NCBI RefSeq assembly: GCF_021730395.1
Contig: NC_069373.1
Location: forward strand, 15,022,001-15,086,000
Direction: 5' to 3'
Length of the DNA: 64,000 nt
From: Mercenaria mercenaria
Lineage: Eukaryota; Mollusca; Bivalvia; Venerida; Veneridae
Below, one piece after another: positions 11,401 through 25,600 of this stretch; position 1 is the stretch's first letter; each line of letters opens with the position of its first letter. The translations under genes were made by a program, and so were the position numbers. The notes under the pieces are model-generated. The model was given only the letters and a program-made list of their open reading frames with translations, had not been told where the DNA came from and ran no database searches.

Positions 11401-14400
11401 TGCCCAAAATACGGCAGGGGTAAATTCTTTTTCCGCCTTCCGAAAGCGCAGGGGTTATATAGCCCCAACCCAGAAACGGAAACCCGCATTACAAGGGGGG
11501 TTTTAAGTTGGGGGCTCTGTGGCTTTGGGGCCCTGTCCCTCCCAGATATGGATGGAAACCTTTGAAGGAAATGTTCAATCTACCTTTTGAGGGGTTACAG
11601 GGCCTTTTCGGTGAACGGGGGTAGGGGGGGGTGACGGTATAAATTTGGGAATTAAAATCATATTTTTACAGAGCAAATTTTTTCTAAAACCTCCCTACAA
11701 AAAATAAAGATCCGGTCGGGGATTACTAAGCTGTCACAAAGCTTACCGCATAGGACCCAACGAAAATGGGGAAACCTCACAAACAAATTTTAAAAGCCTT
11801 AGTAAGCCCGGCTGCTAGACCAAAGATATACCCAAAGTGGTCAATTGGGTTTCAGCCTTCGGAAGGGGCAGGGGGTATACGATCAAGGCAAAAACGAAAT
11901 CGCTTTAAAAGCTGTTTTAACCCCGGCTGCTGTGGCTTATTGCCCTGCCCTCCCAATGGGGTGGTAAAAACCTTTTAAAAAGGGCAATTTTTCCCCCTTC
12001 ATCAAACATTTTGGGGGGTTACAGGGGCCCGTTTTGGGGTGCATGGTTAGGGCGGGTGACGGTATAAATTCGGAGTAAAGATTAATTTACAAGCAAAATT
12101 TTTTTCCTATACGTTTAATTTGGAAAAATAAGAGATACGGGCGGGGGGAAATTTACTTCGAGCTGTCACAAAGCTATCCGCATGGGCCCAACGTAAATGA
12201 GGACCCCCAAAACCGATTTGAAACCTAAGAAAGTCGGGCTGCTATGACCCAAGATATCAGTGGTCAATTCGTTCCCCCTTTCCGAAAGCCCCGGGGTTTT
12301 TACATTTCAAGGCAAAACGAAAATCCCTTCCCAATTTTTGTTTTAATGCCCGGGGCCCTGCTGGGGCTAAGGGGTTCTGCCCCCCTCCCAGAAATGGATG
12401 GAAATACCTTTCCCGGCAATAAAACCTGATCTATTTTTTTGGGGGGTGACGGGCCGTTTGGGTGCCTGGTTAGGGCAGGGTGAGGTTTTAAAATTGGGGA
12501 GAAAAATCATACATTTACAAGAAAAATTTTTTCTATACGCTGCAAACAACGAAAAAAAAGAGATACGGTCTGGGGAAAAATTAAGCCTTCACAAAGCTTT
12601 CCCATAAACCAACGTAAATGAGGACCTCAAACGATTTGAAAGCCTTGTAAGTGGGCTGCTATGACCTAAATAAACGCCAGTGGCCCAATTCGTTTCACCT
12701 TCCAAAAACCCGCAGGGGTTAACGATTAAAGGGCAAAACAATTTATCGAAATTAAAAGTGGGGGTTTTTTAAATGCCGGCTGCGTGGTTATGTGGTCTTT
12801 TCCCCTCCCAGACAGGGATGGTAAAACCTTTGAAGGCAATGCTCTATTTACTTTTTGGAAAGTTACATGCCGATTCGGGGGCACTGGTTGGGGCCCAGGT
12901 GACGGTATAAATTGGGGAGTAAAACCCATATATTTCCGAGCAAATTTTTTCTATAAGTTTCATCAAAAAATAAGAGATAGGGTGCGGGGTGATTATTTAA
13001 GCTGTCACAAATTTTTATCCGCATAGGACTAAACGAAATTTAGGCCTCACACGTTTGAAACCCTTAGTAAGTGGGGGGCTGCTATCCTAAGATATACGCC
13101 AGTGGTAAATTCGTTTTAAAGGCCTTCGGAAAGCGCAGCGGTTACGAGTAAAGGCAGAAACGAATTTTCTTTTTTAAAAAGGGGGTTTTTAAATTTCCGG
13201 CTGCTGGGCTTATTGTCTGTCCCCCCCCAGATAGGGGAGGGAAAAAATTTTAAAAAGGGAAAAAATGTTCTAAATCTACTTTTTGGGGGGGTTTAAACAT
13301 GGCCGTTTCGGGGGAAACTGGTTAGGGAAAGGGTGACGGAAATCAATTGGGAGAAAAAGATATATATTTACGGGAGCAAATTTTTTTCTATCCCTAAATA
13401 TAAAAAAAAGGGAGTTTCGTGCTGGGGTTTTCTTCGAGCTGTCAAAAAGCTTATCCGAATGGGCTAAACGAAATTGGGAAACCTCAACACGAAATTGAAA
13501 CCCCCTAATTTTAGTGGGGCCTGCTTTTCAAAATTTTCCAGTGGCAATTCTTTCAGCCTTCCGAAAGCGCAGGGGTTTTAGGGAGTCAAGGCAGAAACAA
13601 AAATCGCATTAAAAATTGTTTTTAATGTCCGGCTGTGGGGGCTTATGTGCCCGGGTCCCTCCCAGATAGGGAAAGGGAAAACACCTTTAAAGGAAAATTA
13701 ACGATCTACTTTTTGGGGGGGTTAAACCCCCCCCGTTCGGTCCCTTTGGTTAGGGCAGGGGGGAGGGTATAAATTTTCGAAAAAACCCTACTTTTAAGAG
13801 GCAAATTTTTTTCTATCCGCGCATACGAAAAAAAAGAATGGGTTTCGGGGTTAAAAATTAAATTAGACCCCGTCACAAAGCTTATCCCCTAGAACTCAAC
13901 GAAAATGGGGCCTCCCCCCATTTTGAAAGCCTTAGTAAGTGGGGCTCTATGACCTAAGATAAACCCATGGTCTTCTTTTCAGCCTTCCAAAGCGCACGGT
14001 ATACGTTAAGGCAGAAACAAATATCCCCTTTAAAAGTGTGTTTTGGGGGCCGCGGCGGGGGCTTAGTGTCTGTCCCCCCCCGAAAGGGAGGGTATAGCTT
14101 TAAAGGCAATGCCTATCTACTTTTTTTAAAGGGTTTTACATGGCCGTTCGGTGAAACTGGTTACAGGGGGGAGGGTATCAATTGGGAGAAAAAATCTAAT
14201 TTACAGAGAAAAATGTTTTTTTAAAAGATGCCGAAATAAAGATAGGGGTGCTGGTGATTACCGGGAAACCCCTTTTCACAAATCTTTTTCCGCATAGGCC
14301 TCAACGTAAATGGGGAAACCCTCACACATTTTGAAACCCTTTAGTAAATCGGACGCTATGCCCAAAATATCCCCCATGGTCATTCTTTTCCAGCCCCCGG

Positions 14401-16009
14401 GGAACGCGGGGGTTAAAACGACCCAAAGGGCCGGGGAACAAAAATGGGCTTTACAAGGTGTTTTTGAATGTCCCCCGCTTGGCTTATGTGTTCATCCCCC
14501 CCAAAAGGGAAATGGAAACCCCCTTTTAAAAGGAAAATTTCCGATCTATTTTTTTGGGGGTTAAACCGGGCCCGATTGGGTGCACGGGTTTGGGGGCGGG
14601 GGACGGTACAATTCGTAGTAAAATAATATATTTACAAAAGAAAAATGTTTTTCTAAAAAAGGGTTTTCTACAAAAAAAGAGATACGGTGTTTGGTTTGAT
14701 TCCCTTAAGTTTGCCACAAAGCTTTTCCTCATGGGCCCAAAACCGTAAATGAGGACCTCACACATTTGAAAGCCTTATAAAGTGGGACTGCAGACCAAAG
14801 ATAACGCCAGGGGGCCCAATTCTTTTCACCCTTCCGAAAGCGCAAGCGGAAAAACATAAAAGGCAAAAACAAAAACGCTTTAAAATTTTTTTTTTAAAAT
14901 GTCCGGCTGCTGTGGCTTTTGGTGTCTGTCCCTCCCAATAGGGATGGTAAAAACCCTTTGAAGGAAAATGTTCTGATCTACATTTTGGGGGGTTTAAAGG
15001 GCCCCTTTGGGTTTCCCACTGGTTAGGGCAGGGTGACGGTATCAATTCGGAGTAAAATCAATATTTACAGATCAAATGTTTTTTAAAAAAAAGCTGCATA
15101 TGAAAAAAAAAAGGGAAACCACGGTGCGGGGGGTACCTTCGAGCGGGCACAAGGTTTTCCCTTTGGAACCAACGTAAATGAGGACCTAAACACGATATTG
15201 AAAGCCTTGTAAGTGGGGGTTTGCTATGCCCCAAGATATACCCAAGTGGCCCAATTCGTTTCCCCTTTTCCGAAAGCGTAGCGGAAACGAGAAAGGCAGA
15301 AACGAAAATCGCTTTAAACAAGTTTTTTTATAATGTCCGGCACGTCGCTTATGGGGCCCTGTCCCCCCCAGATATGGTTAAAAAACCCTTTGAAGGGCAA
15401 TGTTCGTTTCTTCATGTTGGGGGGTTCCCTTGGCCGATTCGGGGCACTGGTTAGGGAAAGGGTTGGAGGAAATAAATTCGGGTAAAAAAATATTTTTCCA
15501 GGGGAAAAGGGTTTCATACCTGCAAAACGAAAAAAAAGAGATAGGGTGCGGGGTTATTACTTGGGGCCCCGTCACAAAGTTTATCCGCATAGGACTCAAC
15601 GTAAAGAGGACCTCACACATATTGAAAGCCTTAGAAAGCCCGGGCTGCATGACCTAAGATATACGCCGTGGCCCTTCTTTTCACCCTTTCCGAAAGCGCA
15701 GGGGTATACGAGCCCCAAGGCAGAAAAAAAAATCGCATTAAAAGTGTTTTTTAATGTCCTTTTGCTGTGGCTTGTGTCTGTCCCCCCCCAAAAATGGAGG
15801 AAATACCCCCTGAAGAAAATTTTTCTGATCTACATTTTGGGGGGTTTACATGGCCGATTGGGGGAAACCTGGTTAGGGCGGGGGAACGTATCAATTCGAG
15901 TAAAATTTTAAATTTACAGGGGAAAATTTTTTCTATACGCGCATCCGAAAAAAAAGAATTTTTTCGGGGGATTACTTGACCCGGGGTCACAAAGCTTATC
16001 CCATAGGAC
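8439..16009 (+). repeat. 415-bp satellite array, left half (noisy, about 18 units)
   Basis: Units recur every 370-435 bases, marked by GAGGACCTCACAC-like boxes near 8505, 8878, 9260, 9652, 10081, 10500, 10935, 11358, 11775, 12199, 12620, 13046, 13483, 13913, 14322, 14753, 15182 and 15608. Each corresponds along its length to the clean unit at 32.2-39.2 kb but carries dozens of changes, mostly towards runs of A, C, G or T. The last unit is cut at CCATAGGAC by the Polinton-type element. All open frames within are accidental. Confidence 0.9.
16004..16009. repeat. Target-site duplication, left copy
   Basis: TAGGAC directly before the left terminal inverted repeat, matching TAGGAC at 32162-32167. 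An uninterrupted satellite unit has this hexamer once (GCATAGGACTCAACG). Six bases is the usual target duplication of Polintons. Confidence 0.85.
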
Positions 16010-16150
16010 GTTTTTTAAAAAATACCGAAGCGAGCGTTCAAACCCCCACTTGCCCTTTTTTGACCACTTCAAAAAAAACCGCCCAAATGCCGGCCCTTTT
16101 AAAATTTCCACGGGTTTTTTTAAACCCAATAAAAACCTGTTTTAAATTTA
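16010..16150 (+). repeat. Left terminal inverted repeat of the Polinton-type element
   Basis: AATACCGAAGCGAGCGTTC, GACCACTTC, AATGCCGG and AAACCCAATAAAAA occur in the same order and spacing as in the reverse complement of 32035-32161. Differences are mostly run-length differences, as expected for the low-quality zone. Confidence 0.88.
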
Positions 16151-16384
16151 AAGATATTAATTAAAGATGTTTTAAAAATAAAGAAAACATTTTGTCTTTT
16201 TTTAAAAAATATTTTCCCCCCACTTAAAAATTTTAAAACACTAAAACCGGGGAAGACAAAATTTGAATAAGTTTGCCTAAATAACATACAGGAAGTAAAA
16301 TATAATTGGGGGGTTTAATTTTTGAACCCCATTTAATTTTTTTGTTTAAATAACTCTTTTAAAATTTCCTTTTTTGTTTAAACC

Positions 16385-16670
16385 GGGGCCCCTGTTTTCC
16401 GATTTGGGTTTGAGGCCCTTGACTTCAAAACCCTTTGCCCCTCATCATGTGGGTTTTTGGAAAACCTCAATTTTGGGGGGTAGAAACCTTTACGTTAGAA
16501 ACCATCCAGTTGGCTTACGGAAGGGCGTGGGTTTTAACCCCGGTGGCCCCCCTCGGATGAAAGTATGCCCCGGAGGGGCACCCGGGGCCCTTTCCCCCAC
16601 CAAAAGCGGAAAAACGCCATATGACCTAAAAATTTTTTCGGGCGACGTTTTTAAACCCCAAAAAAAATAA
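16385..16670 (+). mobile_element. tRNA-headed SINE inside the Polinton-type element (noisy)
   Basis: A tRNA-like head (GGCCCTTGACTTCAAA, then ATGTGGGTTTT near the B box) is followed by CATCCAGTTGGCTTACGGA at 16502, GGAGGGGCACCCGGGGCCC at 16573 and CGCCATATGACCTAAA at 16614, ending CGACGTTTTTAAACCCC. The same body order is visible in the SINE at 48.4 kb (GAGCTGGCTTACGAAATG, TTCTACCCAGGTG). It is nested in the larger element, so it inserted later. GC-rich against its AT-rich surroundings. Confidence 0.7.
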
Positions 16671-19600
16671 AAAAAATAAATGTTTTTTTAATCCTTTTCC
16701 CTAGATAAAAAAAAACTGTTAAAACATTAGAAAGGGCACAAAAAAGGGACACAAACCCCAAAAAATACATTAAAAAATTAACCCCTGAAACAAGAAAATT
16801 TTTAAAATAAAAAAAAACACGACCGGGAAAACCAAAAAGCTAAAAAATAAAAACCCCAAAAAAAACTAGACTTGGGGAAAACCCAAAAGCAAATATAAAA
16901 AATATAATAAGGGCAGGTTTTACAAATTTATCCCTCCCTTTTTTAAAAAAAAGTAATTTCCCTTTAAAAATTTGGGAAAATTTATACAAAATTTTTTTTA
17001 ATTAAAATTGGAAAATAAAATTAAATTTTTGGGGTTGTTTTTATTTAGAAACAAAAAATAATTGAATAAAATTTTTAAATCATAAAAATAAAATTTTTGA
17101 AAAATTTCCAAAAACCATAACACTATTTTTAATAAAAAATATACACCCATAAAATAACCGGGTTTTAACAATTTTTTAACATTTGGGCCCATTTTTGTTA
17201 AAGCTTTGTCCCCCAAGTCCAAACTGACGTTTTCCCCTTTTCTGTTTAAAGGTAGCCTTTTCAGTATGGTTTTTTGTACTGGAAACCCTTGTTTTTTTAA
17301 CGGTTCAAGCCTGCTGTTATACATTGACTTTTTTTGGGACATAAAGAATTCTTTCCCTCAATTTTAAAAAGCACGAATTTCCTTAACCCTTGTTCCCTTG
17401 TCTCTTGTTTCGAAGGTTTCGGGAGGCAAGGGAAAAATGGGGTTTAAGGGAAATTTTGGCTGCAAAACCGGGGAGGTTTTTATGATTTTGGAAAAAACCA
17501 AACTGTAGGGGGGAGGGCCCACAAAAAAAGGGCCCCTTTTGGAAAAACTTTAAAGGTTTACAACCCCCGTCGGGGGTGCACTTTAAAAATTTTTAAACCC
17601 GGCGTGGGGGTTAAAAAAAAATGTACAGAACACGGCTTTTTTCATTTTTTAAAAAAACTATTTAAAAAAATATTACAAAAATTTAATACAAACAACTGAA
17701 AATTTCTCAAAACCCTTTGAGTATCCTAGGGATATGGGTGATTGAAATTTTTTATTAAAGTTTTACAATTTTTTTCTCTCAGTGTTTTTTAAAAATAAAT
17801 CATAAATGTTTATCCCTTTTTTTAACATTTTAAGGGAAAAAAAAAACAAAAATAACCACAAAATGGGGGGTTTTTTTTTGGCCTTGGGTATTGTATGTTT
17901 TATACTTTAAACCCCAAAAATAAAACTAAAATCAATCACTGTCCTTTGGTTTTATCCGATTTAGAATTTGATGTTTAAAATACCGCCAAAAAACGAAAAA
18001 GTTTAAATTCTTTGATGCTGAAACGTCATAAGGAAAGAATGTCAATCCCGTCCCTTGTTTTTAAAAAATTTTAATTTTTTTCTTATACATAGATATTAAC
18101 TGATCCCTGTCCAAAATCCTCAGCAGTTTTAAATTTTAAAAATCTAATAAAATTTAAAAATACCAAGAATTTATGATAATTTACATTCCACCACCTAAAT
18201 AAAAAAATGTTTATATTGGGCTTTTTAAACGGGTTTAATTTTGGGTTTACCTAGGGGCCTGGGCCCCGTTTAAAAAAATCTTTAAAATCTATTATAAAAA
18301 AATTTCCCGGGTTTTTTAAACCCTTTAAAAAAACACCACCAAAACCCCAAACTTGTTTCAAATAATTTTTATTTTTTTGGTTTGTGTTTATAAAATCTTT
18401 TTAATCTAAAAAACCATGTTTAATTTAAATAGTTCAGACCGGGCAATTTTTTTATGTTTTTAATATATCCAGGCACCACACGGGTTTAAAAAACTTTTTC
18501 ATTTTTTCTAATCATAAAAAGGGGTTATTTTGTTTCAAAAGGAAAACCCCTTTTTTGTCCCCTTTTCCCCTAGCCTTTCTTCTATTTTCCTTTTCCCTTT
18601 TTTTTTAAGGGTTTTTGAATTATTTTTTTAGCTAAATCACAAATCGTTTTTTTGTGGCCAAATTTTAAAGCAGATAGATTGTCAACGTATTCTTTTTTCT
18701 GCTAATTGTGTTTTTTGTTTTAAGAAAACTTTTTTACTTTTGTAAATTTTTTCAGCAAATTTGTGGGGAATTTCCCGACATTATGGTTTTTTGCTTTAGT
18801 AATTTGGGAATAATTTCTTGGGGATTAGCAGTGATTGATTCTCCCCTTTTTTACGATTTTCAATTAAAAAAGAGTCCCCAAACATTTATTATTATTTTTA
18901 ATTTTTTCAAATTTAAATTTTTCAATTTAAATTTAAACAAAGAAATTCCCTTAATATCCCTTTTTTTAAAAAAACCTTTAAGGTTTTTCTTTCCCCTTTG
19001 TACTTTATATTGGACTTTCATCAACATTATTAATCATGTTTACAAATTGTTTTTCCCCAAATTTTCCCAGCTATCATTAACGTTTTAAAATTTCTTCATA
19101 TTAGGGGCCCAAATTAAAATCTCCTTGTTTAAAATGATTTTTTTAACTACAAAATCCAGTTTATTTTTTTGTTTTTTCCAAATTTTTCATTTAAACTGCG
19201 TCATATCTTTTTTGTAATTTTTTTGTAAAATTACTTTAATCTACATACTTTAAAAAAATGCGGGTTTTCAACAAAACTAACCATTTCGAATTTTTTTTTT
19301 TAAAATCATCTATTTTAGAAATTGGGGCTTTTTTTAAAGTTTCCCTAATGCTGTATCCTGATCATCACCTCTTTTTTGAAGCTGGGCCTTTTTTCCCAAA
19401 AACAAAATTTTTTTCTGCAAGTTTTTTTGAAAAAAATTTTTAATAAAAAATTTAAAACTTTTTTTCAGTTTCAGTATTTAAATTTATTTTAATTTTTGTT
19501 CCGATTTCTAACTGATACATTTTTGTAAAATTTTTCTCAGCTTTAAAATCTTGGGCTTTTTGTTCTTCATGTTTAACATATTATCTTTTAATTCTTGAAT

Positions 19601-22600
19601 TTTGGGTTTAATAAAAAGTTTAAAAAAACTCGAAAAACTTCTTTTATGTTGTCATCTGCAAAAACAGATTTCTCCTTTTAGTTCTTTATAGAATCAACCC
19701 TAGCTTTTATTTTTTCTTCAAAATTTTTTCCCCTTTAAATTTAACTAATTTAAAAATGAATTTTTTAAAATCTTTTGGTTTTAAATTTTTCCCAAAATTT
19801 TTTAAATTTTTCTTATGTCCCGTTTTTATAGATTGATGTCTTCAAGATTATTTGTCAAACATTACCTTTTTAACTTTTTTTTAAAAATAAAAACTCTTGA
19901 AAATCACGGTGGATTTTTATTTTGGATTTCCTATTGGTTTTATTATTTTTTTACCTCCCCTTTTCTAAACCTGTTCATTTGTTTTCAAATTCCTTTTTTT
20001 CTGTGAAGATAGGGTTTCCCTGTCCTTAAAAGCCCTTTTGTATTTTTTTTTTTAATACATAATCACTTAAAACAATAAACAAATTTAAATTTACTTAACG
20101 GGCAGGTTTACTTATTTTTTTTAAAATCATTAAAAAAAAGCCCCTTATATATTTCCATAAAGTTTTTTTTTTTAAAAACCCTTTCCTTGGGGGTTTGGGG
20201 CAATATATAAAAAACAATTTTTTGGGTTTGTTGCCCTTTGCCAAAAAATTTTGGGTTTTAAAATTTTTTTTCATTACAAATCCTATCATTTTTTCCTTTT
20301 TCCTTTGGGTTTTCAAAAAAAATTAATGTGAACAGTTAATTCGAAATCTTTTGGTGTTTTTTAAAAGAAGACTGACTTAAATAAATAACACAACATTTTT
20401 GTGTCGTCCTTGAAAAAGTTTTTGTTTTTTCCCTTTTGGGAAATTTTTTTAAAACTTCAAACAAAATCATTTAAAAATTACTATTTTTTTTTTCTGGGTT
20501 CAAGATTCTCAAAAAAGGGTTTAATTTTTGGTTTTGGGGTCAGCTGAATATTTTAATTTTTTCATTTGGGTCTAAATTTTAATTTTTTTTTCAATTTGAC
20601 TTAAAATTGTTTAAAAAATTTTTGATAAATTTTGATTGTTTTAGTTTTTTGCAAAACAAGTATTTAAATTTTTCATAAAATATAAAAAGGTTTTTTTGAA
20701 GTATATTTCATTAATGTATTTGGGTTTTTTTCCCGAAACCGAAATTTCCCCAATTTTCTTCTAAAACTAATCCGGCATAAAAGGATTTGCTTAAATTGTT
20801 TTTAAAATTTTTTGGGTTTATCACTTTTTTTATCATAATTTGGAATTTCCATTTTTAATGTACATTTTTTTTACATTATTTTACATTATCTTACATTATC
20901 TTCCTTTTTTATTTTAAATGCAATCAAAACTTTAAAGACCTAAGAAAAGAAAAAAATTTAGTCGGGCCAAAAAATGAGAGATCTTTGAGAAAAATTTAAA
21001 AGAGAAAAAAATAAAAAAAGCCCACAAAAACGGGATATGTCACTGAAATTTATAAGCCAATTTTCTGAAAAAAAAGAAAGTTTTAAAAAAACAAATTTTC
21101 AAGTCAGCTAAAAACATTACCCAATATAACAACAATTAAATTAAATAGGGGATGAAAGAAAGACAAACAAACATAATTTAGGGTTTTCCACAGCTATTCC
21201 AAGAAAACCCAAAACCAATTACGAGTCTCCTGAAGATGAAGACCCCGTTTTAGGGAATTTGACAAATGGGGGAAAAATATACATGAAAAAAATTTGATGC
21301 TGGTTTGGATCCCGATGTTTTTAAAAAAATATGGAAATTTCCCAAAACCCTCTGAAAAAAATTTTTTTTTTTTACTTCAATGAACTAACCTGAATAAAAA
21401 ATTTGAAGACACAGTCCAAAAAACAAAGGTAAGGTTTTCTACCCCCAAAATTTTGAAGCTAAAAGGTCTGATACTAGCAAAACAAGACCCCAAAATCTAA
21501 AAAAAACAAGAAAAAACAAAAAAATTAAAAAAATGAACAGACGAAATGATAAAGTACAAAAACGGTTTATAAAACTTTTTTAAAATTTTTCCCTCCCATA
21601 CGGGAAAAGGGGAAAAAAACAACATAACCCCTATAAATTTCGCCAAATGGGCAATATGGAAAAATTTAAATTTAACCCTTAAAAAAACTTTATGGTCAAA
21701 ATAAAAATTGCTAAGGATAGAATAACCCGGAAAGGAATAAATTTAAAATTTAAAATAGATGGGTGAATTTTAAATTTATCAATTAATAAAGATTAACAAA
21801 AAAAAAAACACATTCAATTTATTTTAAAAAAAATATTCAAAGAAAAACAGAAAAATCAGGGTTTCCTATCCTAAAAAATCATGAAATTTTTTAAAAATAA
21901 TTAGGGACCAAGGGGGTGAAAGTTTTTTTCCCTGAATCCAAAAAAATTGGTTTTTAGACTTGGGGTTTTTAATTTTTTGTTCAAAATTTTGCTGGAAAAA
22001 TAATGAAGAACTAAAAAATGAAGGTATAAAATAATTGAGAAAAATTAAAAAAGAATTCACTCTTTCCAGAAAAAACATGAAAAATTTTATAAAAATTATT
22101 TTTCCCTTTAAATTTTTTTTTTAATTTAAAATTTTTTAAAAATTTAGTTTTTTTTAAATTTTATATAAATTTAACAAAAAATGTATTTAAATTCTGAAAA
22201 AGTTAAAGATAATAAAAAAACTCCCATTTATTTTTTCAACAGATTTTGTCGTTCTTTAATTTTAGAAAAAAAAAAAACTTATGTGTTGGGTTTTTGGATA
22301 GTATTAACCCCTATGACCTATTTCTTGGCATAATATTGTGATAATAGGGCAATAAAAGAATTCCCTTATAATAAAAATAAAGGGGTTGGAAAATATCATA
22401 TTTTTTCCAAATTTCTTACATTTTCACAAGGGGGAAAAAAAGAGAGGAAACAAAAAGGGAAAAGGGAAAAAAAAAAAGAAGGTTTGGGGAAGGGGAAAGG
22501 GGGGGGAAAAATTTTGGAGGAAAAAGAACAGGTAATTTTTAAAGGTTGGATTTGGGAAAACACAAATTTCAACCCAAAAGCTTGGTTGAGGGAAAAAAAA

Positions 22601-25600
22601 ATTAAGGAAAAACGGGGAATTTTTGGGGAACAAAAAACCCCCTAATAAACAAAAATCTGTGGAACAATTTTTTCATTAAAATTGTGTCTTTTTGGGGAAT
22701 TTTAACGGGTTGGGGGTGAATTTCCCCCAATTTAACTATGGTTTAAGTTTCCGCGGAATTAAAAGGCCCCCTTTTCCAATTTCCAAAAGAACCAAAAGGA
22801 ATTGATTATTCGGGGCATTAATAAAAAATTAATAAATTCAAATTAAAAAACAAATAAATAAATGAAATTGGAGAATAAATTAAATTTAAAAAAGAGGGAA
22901 AAAGGTTTAACTTTTTAAAAGAAATAGAAATATAAATTTTAGTTTTATATAAGACAAAAAATTTTTTGACAAAAAAAAAGGAAAAATTTATTTATTTTGA
23001 TCCACACGGGAAAAAGAAATCATACAGGGAACATATCTTTGACACTTTAACAAAATTTTGTTTTCAATGAGTTGCTCTTCATTAGCCAGCGGAAAAAAGT
23101 TTGGGAAACACAGGAAAACAGCATTAAAAGGGGAAAAAAAAAAGGTTGGAAAAGAATTGGAAATTTTAGCTGCAAAAAACTTTTTTGGAAGCTTCACGGA
23201 ATACTAAAAAAATTGTTAAAAAAATTTAAAAAAAACCCTGCCCGGCTTTGGTTTTTTAATTGCCAAGGGAATTACAAAAAAAAAAAATAGAAAAAATAGA
23301 AAGGGGGAGGGGATTTTCAAGAGAATAAATAAAAATTTGTCAAATCGGAACTCAGCCCAAAAAAAAACGTTTTAAACAGATTAATTTAAAAAAAAAAAAA
23401 AAAAAAAAAACTAAAATAAAAACTAAAGTTTTAACTTAATAAAAATAAATAATTATTATATACATTTAGAACAAAACAAATTGTAAAAGATAAAATTAAC
23501 CCCTATTCAATTGATACAGTTTTAAATTCTGTCCTGGGAAATAATGTTAAACAACAAAAAAAAAAAGGGTTATCACTTTAAAATTAATGAAAAATTCATA
23601 TTTTGATTGGTTTAATGCTTATTTTGAAAAAAAGTTTTAAAAAAAATAAGCTGCTAAGGGTAATAATTAGCGATGGAGATCAAATTGCTTTAATTAATAA
23701 GCAGCTCATTAATTTCAGTTAGGGGTTAAAAAAAATAAAAAAATTGTTTATGTTGTAAAATTTAAAAGGTAAAAATGTAAAGATTTGGGTTTGAACTATC
23801 GAAGATTAGCAAAACAACTGAACAAAAAAATTTTACTCTTTAGTAACTGCGTTGCTAAAATAGGGGGCCAAGCGGATAAATAGGTTTTTTCCTTTTAAAA
23901 GAAATTAACCCCAAGGGGTGCGATAATGCAAAAATTCCTTAAAAAAATTCTTTTTTTCAGGGTTTAAAAACTTTTTTTTTTCCCACCAATAAAAATCAAA
24001 AACACTGCAGCTGACAAGATGAAAAAATTTATTTTTGAGCAATGCGCGATCCGGGGGAATTGTAAAAAAATTAATTCTAGGGGTTTCCACGTTTGATTTT
24101 AAATATTTTGGGTTTGATCTAATTACTACGAAAGATTAAAAAAAGAAAGAGGTCATCCCTTCGGGAAATGATGATCAACAAGGAATACCCAAAAAAATTT
24201 TAGCCCCCAGGCTTGGTGCTTTGTCGGGGCTAGCCAGTACGGTTAAAAAAATACTGGAATGGAGATTTATAGCTAATGAAAGAGAATAATACACCATATC
24301 TTAACCTAAAAAAAGAAACGACTAGAGGATCGGGAGTGAAAAATTTAACACAAAAAAAAAAACAAGACGGGGGGTTTTTAGGTATTTTGGCTGCTAGTTG
24401 GGAATACCTTTGATTCCCTTTTTTTGTTGAGTGGAAAAGGACAAAATTGATTCAAAACGGGCCCTTTACAGACAAAATTCCTATATAAAAAAAAAATAAA
24501 TTTAAAAAAACCATTCTAATTTTGAAATTGAACAATGGGAAAAAAAATTTAAAAATAAAAACTTAGGGTGTTTTTAAAAAATTTAAATTTTTTAAAAATA
24601 AAAAAAAAGGACGGTGGGGAAAAAAATTTAGTACCTAGGGCCCTTGGAACACTTTGGGGTTTTTACTTTAATACTTTATATTTCGATCCTTTTGGACTTC
24701 CCCCCAAAAAAATAATTAAAAGTAAACCCAAGTAAAATCAACAATGTTCAATATCAAAAAAAACAATATCTTTGCGGATATTATTGTTTTTTTTTCATTA
24801 AATTAACAAGAAAAGTACCTTTTATGTTTTATTGATAAAATACAAAAAATTCAAAATCAAGAGAAAATGAACAACTTTTAAAAATTTATTTAAAAAAAAA
24901 GGGACATTTTTTTTAACGGGAAAAAATTTAAATATAAGGGGAATATTCAAAATATAAATGAAAAAGTAAATAAAAAAAAACAAATTAAAAAAAAAACCCC
25001 TTGTTTTTAACAAGTTAACCCAAATACCGTGGCGGGTTATTTCAAAGGAAAACTGTAAAACAAAGGGGGTTTGGTTTTGGGGGTAAAAATTTTGGGGAAT
25101 TAAAAAAAATTTCATCAAAATTCCTTGTTGGGGCAATTAAATTTAAAAAAGGAAAAGCTAAATTACAAAAAAAAAAAAAGAAAATGTAATTCTTCAAAAT
25201 TATCAGTAAAAAATAATAAAAAAATAATCTTTTCATTAATTATCAATGAAATTTTAAAAAGGATGAGCTTTTTATATTATTCTTTAAAAGTACGAATATT
25301 TATTAACAATTTATGGTTCTATAATTTGGAACTAAAAAGACAAACCATATCAAAATATACTTTTTCGTCATAACAGATAAAGATGTTTTTTTTATAACAT
25401 AACGAAAAATTTTTTATTAGAACGAAAAACTTTAAAGGGGGTGTTTTTTGGGTTAATTAAACAAAGTAATCTTGTAATTTTTATGAACTATTTTTTTCTT
25501 AACAACAAGTTTTTTAAATTCCTTTTCATTTTTACCCTTTACTTCGTTTTCAAAAAAATATGAATACATTTTACTTCTTACCACAAATTCAACAAAGGGA

